From an uncultured Chloroflexota bacterium (GTDB lineage: Bacteria > Chloroflexota > UBA11872), in contig OY282448.1 in the NCBI GenBank assembly GCA_958296175.1, forward strand, positions 558,001-622,000: 64,000 bases of DNA, in the 5' to 3' direction. Both the position numbers and the translations under genes were made by a program. The notes beneath the pieces were generated by a model, which had not been told where the DNA came from, ran no database searches, and was given only the letters and a program-made list of their open reading frames with translations. Shown one piece after another: positions 39,720 to 48,700 of this stretch; positions within the stretch are counted from its first letter, which is position 1; every line of letters starts with the position of its first letter.

Positions 39720-40754
39720 GTGACGCGCTTTCCGTTTGCCGAGTTTGCCGGGCCGCCGCGCGACCTGGGGGTTCAGCACGGTCAGGCGTTTCGCGGTCTG
39801 GTGCGGCAGCAGCTGGCCGAGACGCTGCACCACGCGGCGGCGGGCGGGCTGACGGCCGACGCCGCGCGGGCCTGGGCGCGCGAGCAGCGGCCGCGCGTGG
39901 AGGCTCTGGGCGCGCACTTGCTCGACGAGCTGGAGGGACTGGCGCAGGGCGCCGGCCTGGGGCTGGACGAGGCGCTGGCGCTGCAGCTGCGGCCCGGCGC
40001 GGGCGGGCTGCCCGAAGGCTGCACGTCCTTTGCGGCCGTCGGCTCGGCCACCGTGGACGGCCGCACCCTGGCGGGGCAAAACCGCGACCTGGGCCCCGGC
40101 TATCAGCGCCGCATGTTCGTGGGCCTATGGCGGCCCAGCGGCGGCGCGGCCATGCTGATGCATTCGGTGCCGGGCGAGCTGGGCGGCGTGGGGCTCAACG
40201 ACCGCGGCGCGGCGCTGTTTGCCAACTCGCTGTGGGCGCGCACGGGGCGCACCTGGATGGCGCCGCCGCTGCTGCGCCGCCGCGCGCTGGAAGCGGACGA
40301 CGCCGGCAGCGCCGCGGCGCTCGTGCAGGCCATGGACGCGCCCGCCGTGGGCAACTTCCTGATTGCCGACGCCGCCGGCGCGCGAAATCTCGAAATCCTG
40401 CCCGAGGGACTGGAAGTCACGCAGGTCGACGACGGCGTGTACGCGCACGCCAACAACTGCACCGCCGCGGCGCTCGTCCCGCACGAGGCCGAGCGGCGGC
40501 CGCTGCCGCACTCCGAAGGGCGGCGGCTGGCGCTGCAGCAGGCGCTGGAGCTTCACGCCGGGTCGCTGGACGCCGCGGCCTGCCGCGCGCTGCTGAGCGA
40601 CGAGTCCGGCCGCCCCGAACCCGTCTGCCGCCGCCCGCGCCCGCGCGACCCCTTCGCAACGGTGGCCGCGCTGATTGCCCAACCCGAAACCCGCACGCTG
40701 CACGTCAGCTACGGCCCGCCCAGCGACGGCCAGTTCACCACCTACCGCCTGTAA
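39720..40754 (+). CDS. C45 family autoproteolytic acyltransferase/hydrolase
   Basis: A 344-residue Ntn-hydrolase of the acyl-CoA:6-aminopenicillanate acyltransferase group. Precursors cleave themselves before a cysteine that becomes the nucleophile; here GLPEGCTSFAAVG places it at Cys101. GQNRDLGPGYQRR, GLNDRGAALFANSL and VYAHANNCTAAAL are family blocks lining the pocket. These enzymes hydrolyse or form amide bonds of acylated small molecules. No signal peptide. GTG start; TACGCT at 39684 is a possible -10. Confidence 0.85.
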   Translation: MTRFPFAEFAGPPRDLGVQHGQAFRGLVRQQLAETLHHAAAGGLTADAARAWAREQRPRVEALGAHLLDELEGLAQGAGLGLDEALALQLRPGAGGLPEGCTSFAAVGSATVDGRTLAGQNRDLGPGYQRRMFVGLWRPSGGAAMLMHSVPGELGGVGLNDRGAALFANSLWARTGRTWMAPPLLRRRALEADDAGSAAALVQAMDAPAVGNFLIADAAGARNLEILPEGLEVTQVDDGVYAHANNCTAAALVPHEAERRPLPHSEGRRLALQQALELHAGSLDAAACRALLSDESGRPEPVCRRPRPRDPFATVAALIAQPETRTLHVSYGPPSDGQFTTYRL

Positions 40755-40782
40755 CCCGCGCGCCAGCCGCCGCGAGGTTCCG

Positions 40783-41646
40783 CTACCGGAGCGTCACGCC
40801 GGCGCGCGCGGCCTGGTCGGCCAGAAAGGCGCGCACGGCGGGGGCGTCGGAGGTTTCGCAGTGCTCCACGATCAGATAGATGTCAGGGTCGAGCGCGTGC
40901 AGGCGGGTGACGTAGCGGGCGTGGTCGATGGCGCCCTGGCCGGTGGTGACGGTGTCCAGGTGCAGCGTGTGGCGGTTCCAGAGGCGGATGTCCTTGCTGT
41001 GGCCGCTGCCGATGCGGGCGCCCAGGGTGTCGAACATGGCATCTATGGCCGCGCCGGTGTCGTAGTAGGCGTCCAGCGTGATCCAGTTCACCGGGTCCAG
41101 GTCGACGCGCACCCAGGGCGAGCCCACGGCGTCCACGACCCGCCGCGTGACGGCCGCGTTGCGCAGGGTGACGAGCTGGTGGCCTTCCAGATGAATCCGC
41201 ACGCCGGCGCGCGCGGCGGCCTCGGCGGCGCGCCCCAGCGAATCCACCAGGTTGGCCTCGGCCCAGGGCGTCCAGTTGTCGGGATGCGGCGCCCAGGGGC
41301 CGTGCGGCGACATGCTGCCGGGTCCGGTGTCGATGCACGCCGCGCCCAGCCGCGCGGCCAGCTCCAGCCCCGCGCAGAGCGTGTCCACGGCGCGGCGGCG
41401 GGCGGGCGCGTGGGGATGGATCAGGTTTTGCCAGTAGCCGGTGGCCATCACGTGCTGCAGGCCGGCCTCCGCCAGAATCTCGCGGAACCGGCGGCACACG
41501 GTCTCCGAGGGCGGACGCAGCGGGTCGTCCCCCCGCAGCCGCGTGAACACGCCCGTGTATCCCCACGACCGCATCTCCGCCGCCGCCGCAGGCGTCAGGC
41601 CGGCCGCATCGTGCGGCAGCAGCGCGCCGCTGATTCCCAGGCGCAC
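40783..41646 (-). CDS. sugar phosphate isomerase/epimerase (TIM barrel)
   Basis: A 287-residue xylose-isomerase-like barrel. Likely metal-ligand strands are RIHLEGHQLVTL (Glu), WVRVDLDPVNWITL (Asp), GSGHSKDIRLW (His) and YLIVEHCETSD (Glu/His). It starts (GTG) 2 bases after the stop of an SDR gene, so the pair probably works on one sugar or polyol: oxidation by the SDR and isomerisation here. Specific substrate unknown. Confidence 0.87.
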   Translation of the reverse strand: MRLGISGALLPHDAAGLTPAAAAEMRSWGYTGVFTRLRGDDPLRPPSETVCRRFREILAEAGLQHVMATGYWQNLIHPHAPARRRAVDTLCAGLELAARLGAACIDTGPGSMSPHGPWAPHPDNWTPWAEANLVDSLGRAAEAAARAGVRIHLEGHQLVTLRNAAVTRRVVDAVGSPWVRVDLDPVNWITLDAYYDTGAAIDAMFDTLGARIGSGHSKDIRLWNRHTLHLDTVTTGQGAIDHARYVTRLHALDPDIYLIVEHCETSDAPAVRAFLADQAARAGVTLR

Positions 41647-41648
41647 GG

Positions 41649-42392
41649 TCAGCCGCCGCCGTCGACGGGGACGATGCCGCCGGACACGTAGGTGTTGCGC
41701 TCGCTGGCCAGGAAGGCGACGACCTCGGCCACCTCGTCGGGGTGGGCGTAGCGGCCGATGGCGACGGGCGGGTTGCGCACGACCTCGGCTGGCACGCGGG
41801 ACAGCACCATGCCGGTGAGCGCGCGGCCCGGACACACGGCGTTCACGAGCACGCCGCGCGCCGAGAACTCCAGCGCGAAGGCGCGCGTGAGCGGCACCAC
41901 GCCGGCTTTGCTGACCGCATAGGGCGTCAGCGCCGGGACGCCGCGCCGGGCGTGGGACGTGAAGTTCACGATGCGCCCCCAGCCGCGCGCGGCCATGCCG
42001 CCCGCCACCAGGCGCGAGGCCAGGTAGGTTCCGGTCAAGTTGACCGCCAACACCTCGCGCCACTCGTCGAGCGGCGTCGTCAGCACGCTGGCGTCCACGC
42101 CGATGATCGCGGCCGCGTTCACCAGAATGTCCACCGCGCCGTGCTCGTCCAGCGCGGCGCGGTGCGCGGCCTGGAGATCGTCGAGCGAGGCGACGTCGAC
42201 CTGCCGCGCGCTGGCGGCCGCGCCGCCGGCGCGGATTTCCTGGGCCGTGCGCTCCGCCGCGGCACGGTCGCAGTCCCAAATCGCAATCGTGCAGCCATCC
42301 CGGGCCAAGCGCAGCGCCGAGGCGCGGCCCAGCCCGTTGGCGCCGCCGGTGACCACGGCCACGCGCGCAGGGTCCGACTCTGCCGGGTTCAT
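41649..42392 (-). CDS. SDR family oxidoreductase
   Basis: A 247-residue classical short-chain dehydrogenase. TGGANGLGRA binds the cofactor, LVNAAAIIG stands for the NNAG motif, and Ser/Tyr/Lys are in NFTSHARRG and PYAVSKAGVV; the end is TYVSGGIVPVDGGG. The ATG at 42392 follows GAAGGGG by about 10 bases. The first 17 codons plus this leader are repeated once just upstream as a 98-bp tandem copy. Confidence 0.9.
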   Translation of the reverse strand: MNPAESDPARVAVVTGGANGLGRASALRLARDGCTIAIWDCDRAAAERTAQEIRAGGAAASARQVDVASLDDLQAAHRAALDEHGAVDILVNAAAIIGVDASVLTTPLDEWREVLAVNLTGTYLASRLVAGGMAARGWGRIVNFTSHARRGVPALTPYAVSKAGVVPLTRAFALEFSARGVLVNAVCPGRALTGMVLSRVPAEVVRNPPVAIGRYAHPDEVAEVVAFLASERNTYVSGGIVPVDGGG

Positions 42393-42536
42393 GGCCGGCG
42401 CCCCTTCTGCGGCCGGCGCTCCGTGCTGCACGCGCCGGCGCCGCCGGTGACCACGGCCACGCGCGCAGGGTCCGACCCTGCCGGGTTCATGGCCGGCGCC
42501 CCTTCTGCGGCCGGCGCTCCGTGCTGCACGCGCCGG
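42341..42536. repeat. 98-bp tandem duplication covering the SDR start
   Basis: 42341-42438 and 42439-42536 are identical except T at 42379 versus C at 42477. Each copy holds the first 17 codons of the SDR gene, its ATG (42392 and 42490) and the GAAGGGG leader. As 98 is not a multiple of three, translation from the outer ATG is out of frame. The rest of the gap to 42697 holds no gene, only the promoter for the next one. Confidence 0.85.
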
Positions 42537-42661
42537 CGCCGCGCGCGGGCATCGTCTGGGCCTCGGTTCGTGCGCGTTGGTGCGGCGCATCATGGCACGG
42601 GCGCCGCGTTCCCTTGCAAGAATCGGGGCGGCTGTCGAGCGTCCGCCCCTGGGATTGCGCG

Positions 42662-42690
42662 TTGAGCGAGGTCCGCGCCGGTGCTAGCGT
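42662..42690 (+). promoter_or_regulatory. candidate promoter of the polysaccharide locus: TTGAGC-17-TAGCGT
   Basis: TTGAGC (42662-42667) and TAGCGT (42685-42690) are 17 bases apart. The ATG of the first glycosyltransferase follows 7 bases after the -10, so the leader would be minimal. This is the best-spaced hexamer pair seen ahead of the long co-directional gene run. Confidence 0.5.
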
Positions 42691-42697
42691 CCATCTG

Positions 42698-43906
42698 ATG
42701 CGCGTCACCTTCGTGTCGAACATCTTTCCGCCCACGGTGGGCGGGCCGGCCACGCACATCTACAACCTGGCGCTGACGCTGCACCGGCAGGGGCATGCGG
42801 TGCGGGCGGTGGTGTGCCCCGACGACCCCGAGGGGCTGGTGCGCCCGCCGTTTCCAACCGTGCGCGTGTCCTGGGCCACGCCCGTGCCGCTGCGCTATGT
42901 GCTGGTGTTCTGGCACACGTGGCGGGCGGCGCGGCGCTCCGACGTGGTGTACATCAACGGCATCGAGCTGCCGTCGTCGCTGGCGGCGCTGCTGGCCGGC
43001 CGCCCGCGCGTGCTGAAGGTGGTGGGGGACTGGGCCTGGGAGTCCGCCACGCGGCGCGGTCTGACCACGCAGGGCATCGAGGAGTTCCAGACGGCGCGGC
43101 AGCCGCTGAGAATCCGCGCCTTCCAGCGCATCCAGCGCGTCTACGCCGCCGCCGCCACGCTGGTCGTGGTTCCCAGCGCCTACGTGGGCGCGCTCGTGCG
43201 CGGCTGGGGGGTCGACGGCCGAAAGATTCGCGTGGTGCAAAACGCGCTGGTGGAAACCCCCACGATCGAGGAATCGCGCCAGGAGGCGCGGCGGCGGCTG
43301 AACCTGCGCGGCCCGGTCGTGTGCACCGTGGCGCGGCTCTACGCCTGGAAGCGCGTGGACGCCTTGCTGGAGATGGCGCCGGACTTCGCCAACGGCGCCA
43401 CGCTCGTGATCGTGGGCGACGGACCGGAGCAGGCCGCGCTGGAGCGCCGCGCCGCCGCGCTGGGAATTGGCGACCGCGTGCGGTTTGCGGGCCGCGTCCC
43501 GCAGCGCGAGGTGGCGCGTTACCTGCGCGCCGCCGACGTGTTCGTGCTCAACACCGAATACGAGGGCTTGTCGCACACCCTGGTGGAAACGCGCTTCGCC
43601 GGCACGCCCATCGTCACGACCGACATCGGCGGCAACCGCGAGGTGCTGACCCACGGCCGCAACGCGCTGCTGACGCCCTTCGGCGACCGCGCGGCGTTCG
43701 TGGAGGCCGTCAACCGGCTGTTGACCGACCGCGGCCTGGCCGCGCGGCTGGCGCAGGCGGGCGCGGAAGGTCTGGACCACTTCGCCTGGGAGCGCCTGGT
43801 GGACGAAACCATGACGCTCCTGGCCGAGGTCACCGGCCGCGGCGGCGCCGACGCCGACGCCGACGCCGCCAGCAGTGCGCCCTCTGGCGGCCGCGGCGGC
43901 GCATGA
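42698..43906 (+). CDS. glycosyltransferase family 4
   Basis: A 402-residue GT-B glycosyltransferase, first gene of the surface-polysaccharide locus. The N-terminal acceptor domain begins with VSNIFPPTVGGPATHIYNLA. The C-terminal donor domain has VCTVARLYAWKRVDALLEM, LVIVGDGPEQAALER and the E-x7-E pair in EYEGLSHTLVETRFAG, which binds the nucleotide sugar. It transfers a sugar with retention of configuration, probably to a lipid-linked glycan on the cytoplasmic face. The last ~20 residues are Asp/Ala/Gly rich. Overlaps the next gene by ATGA. Confidence 0.92.
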   Translation: MRVTFVSNIFPPTVGGPATHIYNLALTLHRQGHAVRAVVCPDDPEGLVRPPFPTVRVSWATPVPLRYVLVFWHTWRAARRSDVVYINGIELPSSLAALLAGRPRVLKVVGDWAWESATRRGLTTQGIEEFQTARQPLRIRAFQRIQRVYAAAATLVVVPSAYVGALVRGWGVDGRKIRVVQNALVETPTIEESRQEARRRLNLRGPVVCTVARLYAWKRVDALLEMAPDFANGATLVIVGDGPEQAALERRAAALGIGDRVRFAGRVPQREVARYLRAADVFVLNTEYEGLSHTLVETRFAGTPIVTTDIGGNREVLTHGRNALLTPFGDRAAFVEAVNRLLTDRGLAARLAQAGAEGLDHFAWERLVDETMTLLAEVTGRGGADADADAASSAPSGGRGGA

Positions 43907-45045
43907 GCGCGCGGCTGCTCATGCTGAGCGGCGATCGGGACGTGGCCGCCGGCCGCCGCGGGCCGTTCCACACCACGCTGGAAGGCTTGGCCGCGGCGTT
44001 CGCGCGGGTGGACGTGCTCACGCCGCGCACGGCGGGGGGCGGCGTGGTGCGCCCGTTTCCGGGCGTGCGGGTCGAGCCGGCGCCGGTTGCGCGGCTGCGG
44101 CAGTCGGCCTGGATGCGGCGGCGCGGCGCCGCCCTGCTGCGCCGCCGCGGGCACGGCCTGATCGTGAGCCACGATTACGGCATCTTCGCCAACGGCCGCG
44201 CCGCCGCCGCGCTCGCGCGCCGCTTCGATACGCCCTACGTAAGCGAAATCCATCACGTGCCCGGCCACCCGCGCCGCGCGCAATGGTGGGAACCGCTGGC
44301 CGCGCTGGCCTACCGCGGCTACGTGACCCGCACCGCCCGCCGCGCCGCGGCCATCCGCGTGGTCAACCGCCGCGAAGTTCCAGCCCTGCTGACCAGCTGG
44401 GGCGTCGAGCCGGAGCGAATCCTGGTGTTGCCGTCGGCGTATATTGACCGTGACCTGTTTTCCCCCGCCAGCGGCCGCAAGGAGTTCGCCCTGGGGTTCG
44501 TCGGGCGCTTGGTGGCCAACAAGAACCCGAGCTACGTGGCGCGCGTGTTCGCCGCAGTTGCCGCGGGCGCGCCAGACGCGCGGTTCGTGGTGGCGGGCCG
44601 CGGGCCCGCGCGCGGCCAGCTGCGGCGGCGGCTGGCGCGGGCGGGCGTGCTTGCCCGCGTGACGTTCGTGGACTGGCTGGCGCGGCCGGACGAGCTGGCG
44701 GCGCTCTACCGGCGCATGCACGCGCTGCTGGCGCCCTCGCTCAGCGAAGGCGGCCCGCGCGTCTGCCTGGAAGCCATGGCCTGCGGCACGCCGGTCTTTG
44801 CCACCCCGGTGGGCGTGATGCCGGAAACGCTGGAGCACGGGCGCAACGGCTGGCTGCTGCCCTGGGACGCAGGCGCAGGCGCCGCGCTCGCCGCCCAGGT
44901 CGTGCGCGACCCAGACGGCCTGCGCGCGGCCGGCCGCGCGGCGCGCGCGGCAACCGAACCGTTCGAGAAATCGGCCGTGCTGGGGGCCTACGCCGCGGCC
45001 TACCGCACCCTTGCGAACCGCCGCGCCGACCGCCGCGCCGCCTGA
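43903..45045 (+). CDS. glycosyltransferase family 4
   Basis: A 380-residue GT-B enzyme. PFHTTLEGLAAAF opens the acceptor domain; FALGFVGRLVANKNPSYVARVF starts the donor domain, and PSLSEGGPRVCLEAMACGTPVFATP holds the E-x7-E pair. YVSEIHHVPGHPRR in the first domain is a basic loop likely to contact the acceptor. Joined to the previous gene by an ATGA overlap and followed 5 bases later by the next, so part of the same transcript. Confidence 0.9.
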   Translation: MSARLLMLSGDRDVAAGRRGPFHTTLEGLAAAFARVDVLTPRTAGGGVVRPFPGVRVEPAPVARLRQSAWMRRRGAALLRRRGHGLIVSHDYGIFANGRAAAALARRFDTPYVSEIHHVPGHPRRAQWWEPLAALAYRGYVTRTARRAAAIRVVNRREVPALLTSWGVEPERILVLPSAYIDRDLFSPASGRKEFALGFVGRLVANKNPSYVARVFAAVAAGAPDARFVVAGRGPARGQLRRRLARAGVLARVTFVDWLARPDELAALYRRMHALLAPSLSEGGPRVCLEAMACGTPVFATPVGVMPETLEHGRNGWLLPWDAGAGAALAAQVVRDPDGLRAAGRAARAATEPFEKSAVLGAYAAAYRTLANRRADRRAA

Positions 45046-45050
45046 GCCGC

Positions 45051-46184
45051 ATGCCGCCCAGTGACCTCCGCCTGCTCTTCGTCACGCAAGAGCTCGACCG
45101 CACCAGCTCCAATCTGGCCGTGGCGCACATCTGGGCCAGCGCCCTGGCGCAGCGCGCGGCCGCCGTCCACGTCGTGGCGGCGCGCGTGGGCGAGGTCGAC
45201 CTGCCCCCCAATGCGCACGTGCACGGACTGGGCCGCGAGCGGGGCCGCACGCGCGCGCGCGCGGCGCTGGACCTCGGCGCCGTCAGCACGCGGCTGCTTG
45301 CCAGCCGGCGCGTGGACGCGGTGCTGGCGCACATGGTGCCGGCCTACGCCGTGATGCTGGCGCCCGCGGCGCGGCTGACCGGCGCGCCGCTGGCGCTCTG
45401 GTACACCAGCCACGGCCGCTCGTTCATGCTGGCGCTGGCCAACCGCCTGATCGACGCGGCGGTCACGGCCTCGGCCGACAGCTACCCGGTCCGCAGCAAG
45501 CGCGCCTACGTGCTGGGCCACGGCGTGGAGACCGACCGCTTCACGCCGCCCCCCGGCCGCCAGCCGCGCGCCGCCAGTCCCATGATCGGCATGGCCGGCC
45601 GCCTGACGCCGCTGAAGAGTTACGAATACGGCATTCAGGCCGTGGCTATCCTGCGGCGCACCACGCACCCGGGGGCGCGGCTGCGCATTGCGGGCGAGCC
45701 GTTCTACACGAGGGACCGCATGTACGTGCGCCACCTGCGCGCGCTGGCCATTTCGCTGGGCGTGGCCGAGGCGGTGGAGTTCGTGGGCGCGGTTCGCGGC
45801 GACGCCATCACTGCGTTTTACGGCTCGCTGGACGTGTTCGTCACCTGGCGGCAGGAACCCGCGCTGGACAAGACCGGCCTGGAGGCGCTGGCCTGCGCCA
45901 CGCCCATCGTCACCAACAACACGGCCTATCGAGACGTTCTGGGCGAGATGGCCGACGACTGTCTGGTGGGCCGCACGCTCGCCGACCTGGCCGTTGGCAT
46001 CCAGCGCGTGCTGGGGATGACCGAGCACCGCCGCCAGGCCGCCGTCGACCGCGCGCGCGCCAACGTGCTGCGCGACCACGACGCGGCGGGGCTGGCCAAC
46101 CGCGTGCTGGACGTGTGCGAAGCGCTGCGCCGCGGCGCGCGCCCCGCGTTTCCATCGGTGGCCGACGCCCGCCCGACGGCATGA
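45051..46184 (+). CDS. glycosyltransferase family 4
   Basis: A 377-residue GT-B enzyme. LFVTQELDRTSSNLAVAHIW is the N-terminal entry; LGHGVETDRFTPP precedes the donor domain, IGMAGRLTPLKSYEYGIQAV opens it, and the acidic pair lies in QEPALDKTGLEALACATPIV with eight residues between the Glu. The interval differs by one residue from the common E-x7-E. LWYTSHGRSFMLALANRL may touch the membrane. Overlaps the acyltransferase gene by ATGA. Confidence 0.9.
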   Translation: MPPSDLRLLFVTQELDRTSSNLAVAHIWASALAQRAAAVHVVAARVGEVDLPPNAHVHGLGRERGRTRARAALDLGAVSTRLLASRRVDAVLAHMVPAYAVMLAPAARLTGAPLALWYTSHGRSFMLALANRLIDAAVTASADSYPVRSKRAYVLGHGVETDRFTPPPGRQPRAASPMIGMAGRLTPLKSYEYGIQAVAILRRTTHPGARLRIAGEPFYTRDRMYVRHLRALAISLGVAEAVEFVGAVRGDAITAFYGSLDVFVTWRQEPALDKTGLEALACATPIVTNNTAYRDVLGEMADDCLVGRTLADLAVGIQRVLGMTEHRRQAAVDRARANVLRDHDAAGLANRVLDVCEALRRGARPAFPSVADARPTA

Positions 46185-46786
46185 ACCTGGAACCGCGGCG
46201 GCAGCTCGCCCGCCTCTGCGGTCATCTGCCGGACCTCCACGCGCTGCCGCCGTATCAGCGCGCCGTCTGGCGCCTGCGCGCGGCGCTGCTGTGCGGCGCG
46301 CGCGGCGTGACGCTGGGGCCGCAGGTGCACGTCGACGGCCGCTTCTACTATCCCGCCGGCCTGCGCGTGCAGATCGGCCGCGGCGCGCGCATCAAGCGCG
46401 ACGTGCGCGCGGGCTGGGAACCGGACCACGCGGCCGACGCCTGCCTGGCAATTGGCAGCCGCACCGAGGTGCTGGCCGAAACGCGGCTGGACTGCACCGG
46501 CGGGGTTCGCATCGGCCGCCGCTCGCACGTCGGCCGCCGCTGCCACGTCTACTCGCACCGCCACAATCTGGGACGGCGGGACGTTCCCGTCTTGGATGCG
46601 CCCGTCGAACCGGCCGCGGTGACGATTGGGGACGACGTGATGATCTACAGCGACGTGGTGGTGCTGGCGGGGGTGACCATTGGCAACGGCGCCGTGGTGG
46701 CCGTGCGCGCCGTGGTGGCCAACGACGTGCCGCCCTACGCCATCGCGGGCGGAGTTCCCGCGCGCGTCATCGGCGAGCGCGCGTAG
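46181..46786 (+). CDS. hexapeptide-repeat acyltransferase (left-handed beta-helix)
   Basis: A 201-residue protein whose second half is a left-handed beta-helix: repeated [IVL]G-x4 hexapeptides such as LAIGSRTEV, IGRRSHVGRRCHVYSH, TIGDDVMIYSDVVVLAGVTIGNGAVV and the closing YAIAGGVPARVIG. The active-site His is expected in YSHRHNLG. Such trimeric enzymes move acetyl or other acyl groups to sugar hydroxyls. Within this locus it would O-acetylate a glycan residue. Its start overlaps the preceding glycosyltransferase stop. Confidence 0.9.
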   Translation: MNLEPRRQLARLCGHLPDLHALPPYQRAVWRLRAALLCGARGVTLGPQVHVDGRFYYPAGLRVQIGRGARIKRDVRAGWEPDHAADACLAIGSRTEVLAETRLDCTGGVRIGRRSHVGRRCHVYSHRHNLGRRDVPVLDAPVEPAAVTIGDDVMIYSDVVVLAGVTIGNGAVVAVRAVVANDVPPYAIAGGVPARVIGERA

Positions 46787-46864
46787 CCCCATGCGCGCGG
46801 CCGCGGCGCAGGTTCCGCCCACGCAGCTTCCCCGCCGCGCCGCGCGCGGTCATCCTGTCCGGCA

Positions 46865-48697
46865 ATGTCCACGCCCCGCCCGCCCAGCGCCGGCATGACC
46901 GCGGCGCCGCCCCGCCCAACGCTCACGCCGCGCGCGGCCTGGGCGCTGGCCGCCGCGTCGGCCGCCTTCCAGCGTCTGCGCAACAGCCGCGGCTACACCC
47001 GCTGCCCCGAACACGGCGTGGACCACACCGGCAAGACCGCGCGCTCCATCGTGATCGATTGCGCCCTGCATGCACACACCAACCAGCCGCGCTACCTGGA
47101 ACAGGCCGTTGCGACCGCGCGCCTGGTGACGGCGCGCCTGGCCCCAGACGCGGCGGCCGGCGGCGCCTGGGTGTTCTATCCGGGGCTGCACCACCCCCGC
47201 AACACGTCCACCAACATCATCGACGCCGGCGAGTGCGTGGACGCGCTGTCCACGCTGCTGGCGCACGCGGGCGCGGCGCTGGGCAGCGGCGACCGGCAGT
47301 CGATCCAGCAGGCGGTGCGGCTCTGCGCCGACACCTACCTCACGGCCAACGTGACCGGGAAGCCGGTGGTCAACCAGCGGCTCTGGGGCGCCATGGGCCT
47401 GGCCAGCGCGGCGGCCGCCCTGGACGAACCCGCCTGGGCCGCAGCCGCGCGCGCCTCGGTGGATGGGTCGCTGGCCGAGATGCGCGCGGACGGCTCGTTC
47501 GCCTACGTGCGCGACGCCGCCCTGCTGGGCGAAGGCGCGGGCATTGCCGACCTCACCGTCTACTACCACAGCCGCTGCCTGGCCTTCGCCCGCCGCGCGC
47601 TGCGGCTGGTTGGCGGCGAGGACCACGCGGAAGACCGCCTGCGCGACGGCGCCGACTTCCTGGCGCTGGTGCTCGCGCCCGACGGGGTGAAACCGCTGGC
47701 GCTGGAAGGCAAACGCTGGTTTTGGGACGCCGGCGCCGAGGTTGGGTCGGCGCCCTATGACGCCTATGCGCTGGCTGCCGACGGCCGGCCGGAGCTGCGG
47801 CCGCTGGCCGGCCGCGCGGCGGCCGCCAGCGCAGCCGCGCTGGACGGCGACGGGCTGATCGACGCCGCGCGCGGCGCGCCGTCGTTCGTGTGCCGGGTCT
47901 TTCACACGGCCGACCTGGCCTGGCTGGCGCGCGCCCACGCGGCCGCCGCGCTGGACGACCTGCCCGCCGCCCCGCCCGGCGGCGGGAGCACGGGCGCGCG
48001 CACGGCCGCCGACGCCGGCGTCGCGCGGCTGGACGCGCCGCACGCCTGTCTCATCGTGCGCACCAACAAACGGCCTGCAGACGCCCTGGTCGGCGGACGA
48101 ATCGGGGGCGGCGGGTTGGTCTACGCCGGGCGGCGGAACGACGGCTGGCGCAATCGGCTGCGCCATCGGCCCGAACCCGCCGCGCCGGAGGGCGACTGGC
48201 TGGTTCGGCCCGCCGGCGCGGCGGCGGCGCTGGCCTGGGGCCAGCAGACCAGCCTGCGCCAGGCGCGGTTCCAGCTGCACGTTGCCAGGTCGCACGCGCG
48301 GGCGGGCCGCTGGCGCTACGCCGCCGCGCTGCTGTGGCGGCGTTTCGGCCCGCCGTCGTGGGCCGCGGCCGCCTGGCGGCGGTCGAGCCACGCGCTGGCC
48401 AGCCGCCTCCAGCCGCTGGACGACGGCCTGCGCCTGCACTCCACCGTTGCCCACCCCGACGGCCGCACCCTGGCGGGCGTGCGCACGCGCCGCAGCTACC
48501 GCCTGGTGGACGGCGCGATCGACGTGCGCGACGACCTCGACACGACCCTCCCCCTGGCAGAGGCGCGCTACCTGGTGCCGGCCGCCGCCGACGACGTGCA
48601 GGTGCAGGCCGACGGCCCCTGGCGGCGGCGGGGCGATTCGCTGCACTTCGGCGCGCTTGCCGCCCGCGCGGCGCTCAGCGTCGCCTATCGGCTCTGA
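46865..48697 (+). CDS. unassigned 610-residue protein, helical-toroid plus beta-sandwich pattern
   Basis: I do not recognise a named family. Residues ~25-390 show repeating helix pairs with aromatic and acidic residues (ARSIVIDCALHAHTNQPRYL, NTSTNIIDAGECVDALS, VVNQRLWGAMGLASAA, GIADLTVYYHSRC), as in (alpha/alpha)6 toroids. Residues ~400-610 look beta-rich (GGGLVYAGRRNDGW, RLHSTVAHPDGRTLAGVRTRR, YRLVDGAIDVRDDLDT). This order is that of heparinase-type lyases and some glycoside hydrolases, so a role in trimming or degrading the locus glycan is possible. No signal peptide is seen. It lies in the middle of the glycosyltransferase run. Confidence 0.6.
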   Translation: MSTPRPPSAGMTAAPPRPTLTPRAAWALAAASAAFQRLRNSRGYTRCPEHGVDHTGKTARSIVIDCALHAHTNQPRYLEQAVATARLVTARLAPDAAAGGAWVFYPGLHHPRNTSTNIIDAGECVDALSTLLAHAGAALGSGDRQSIQQAVRLCADTYLTANVTGKPVVNQRLWGAMGLASAAAALDEPAWAAAARASVDGSLAEMRADGSFAYVRDAALLGEGAGIADLTVYYHSRCLAFARRALRLVGGEDHAEDRLRDGADFLALVLAPDGVKPLALEGKRWFWDAGAEVGSAPYDAYALAADGRPELRPLAGRAAAASAAALDGDGLIDAARGAPSFVCRVFHTADLAWLARAHAAAALDDLPAAPPGGGSTGARTAADAGVARLDAPHACLIVRTNKRPADALVGGRIGGGGLVYAGRRNDGWRNRLRHRPEPAAPEGDWLVRPAGAAAALAWGQQTSLRQARFQLHVARSHARAGRWRYAAALLWRRFGPPSWAAAAWRRSSHALASRLQPLDDGLRLHSTVAHPDGRTLAGVRTRRSYRLVDGAIDVRDDLDTTLPLAEARYLVPAAADDVQVQADGPWRRRGDSLHFGALAARAALSVAYRL

Positions 48698-48700
48698 GCC

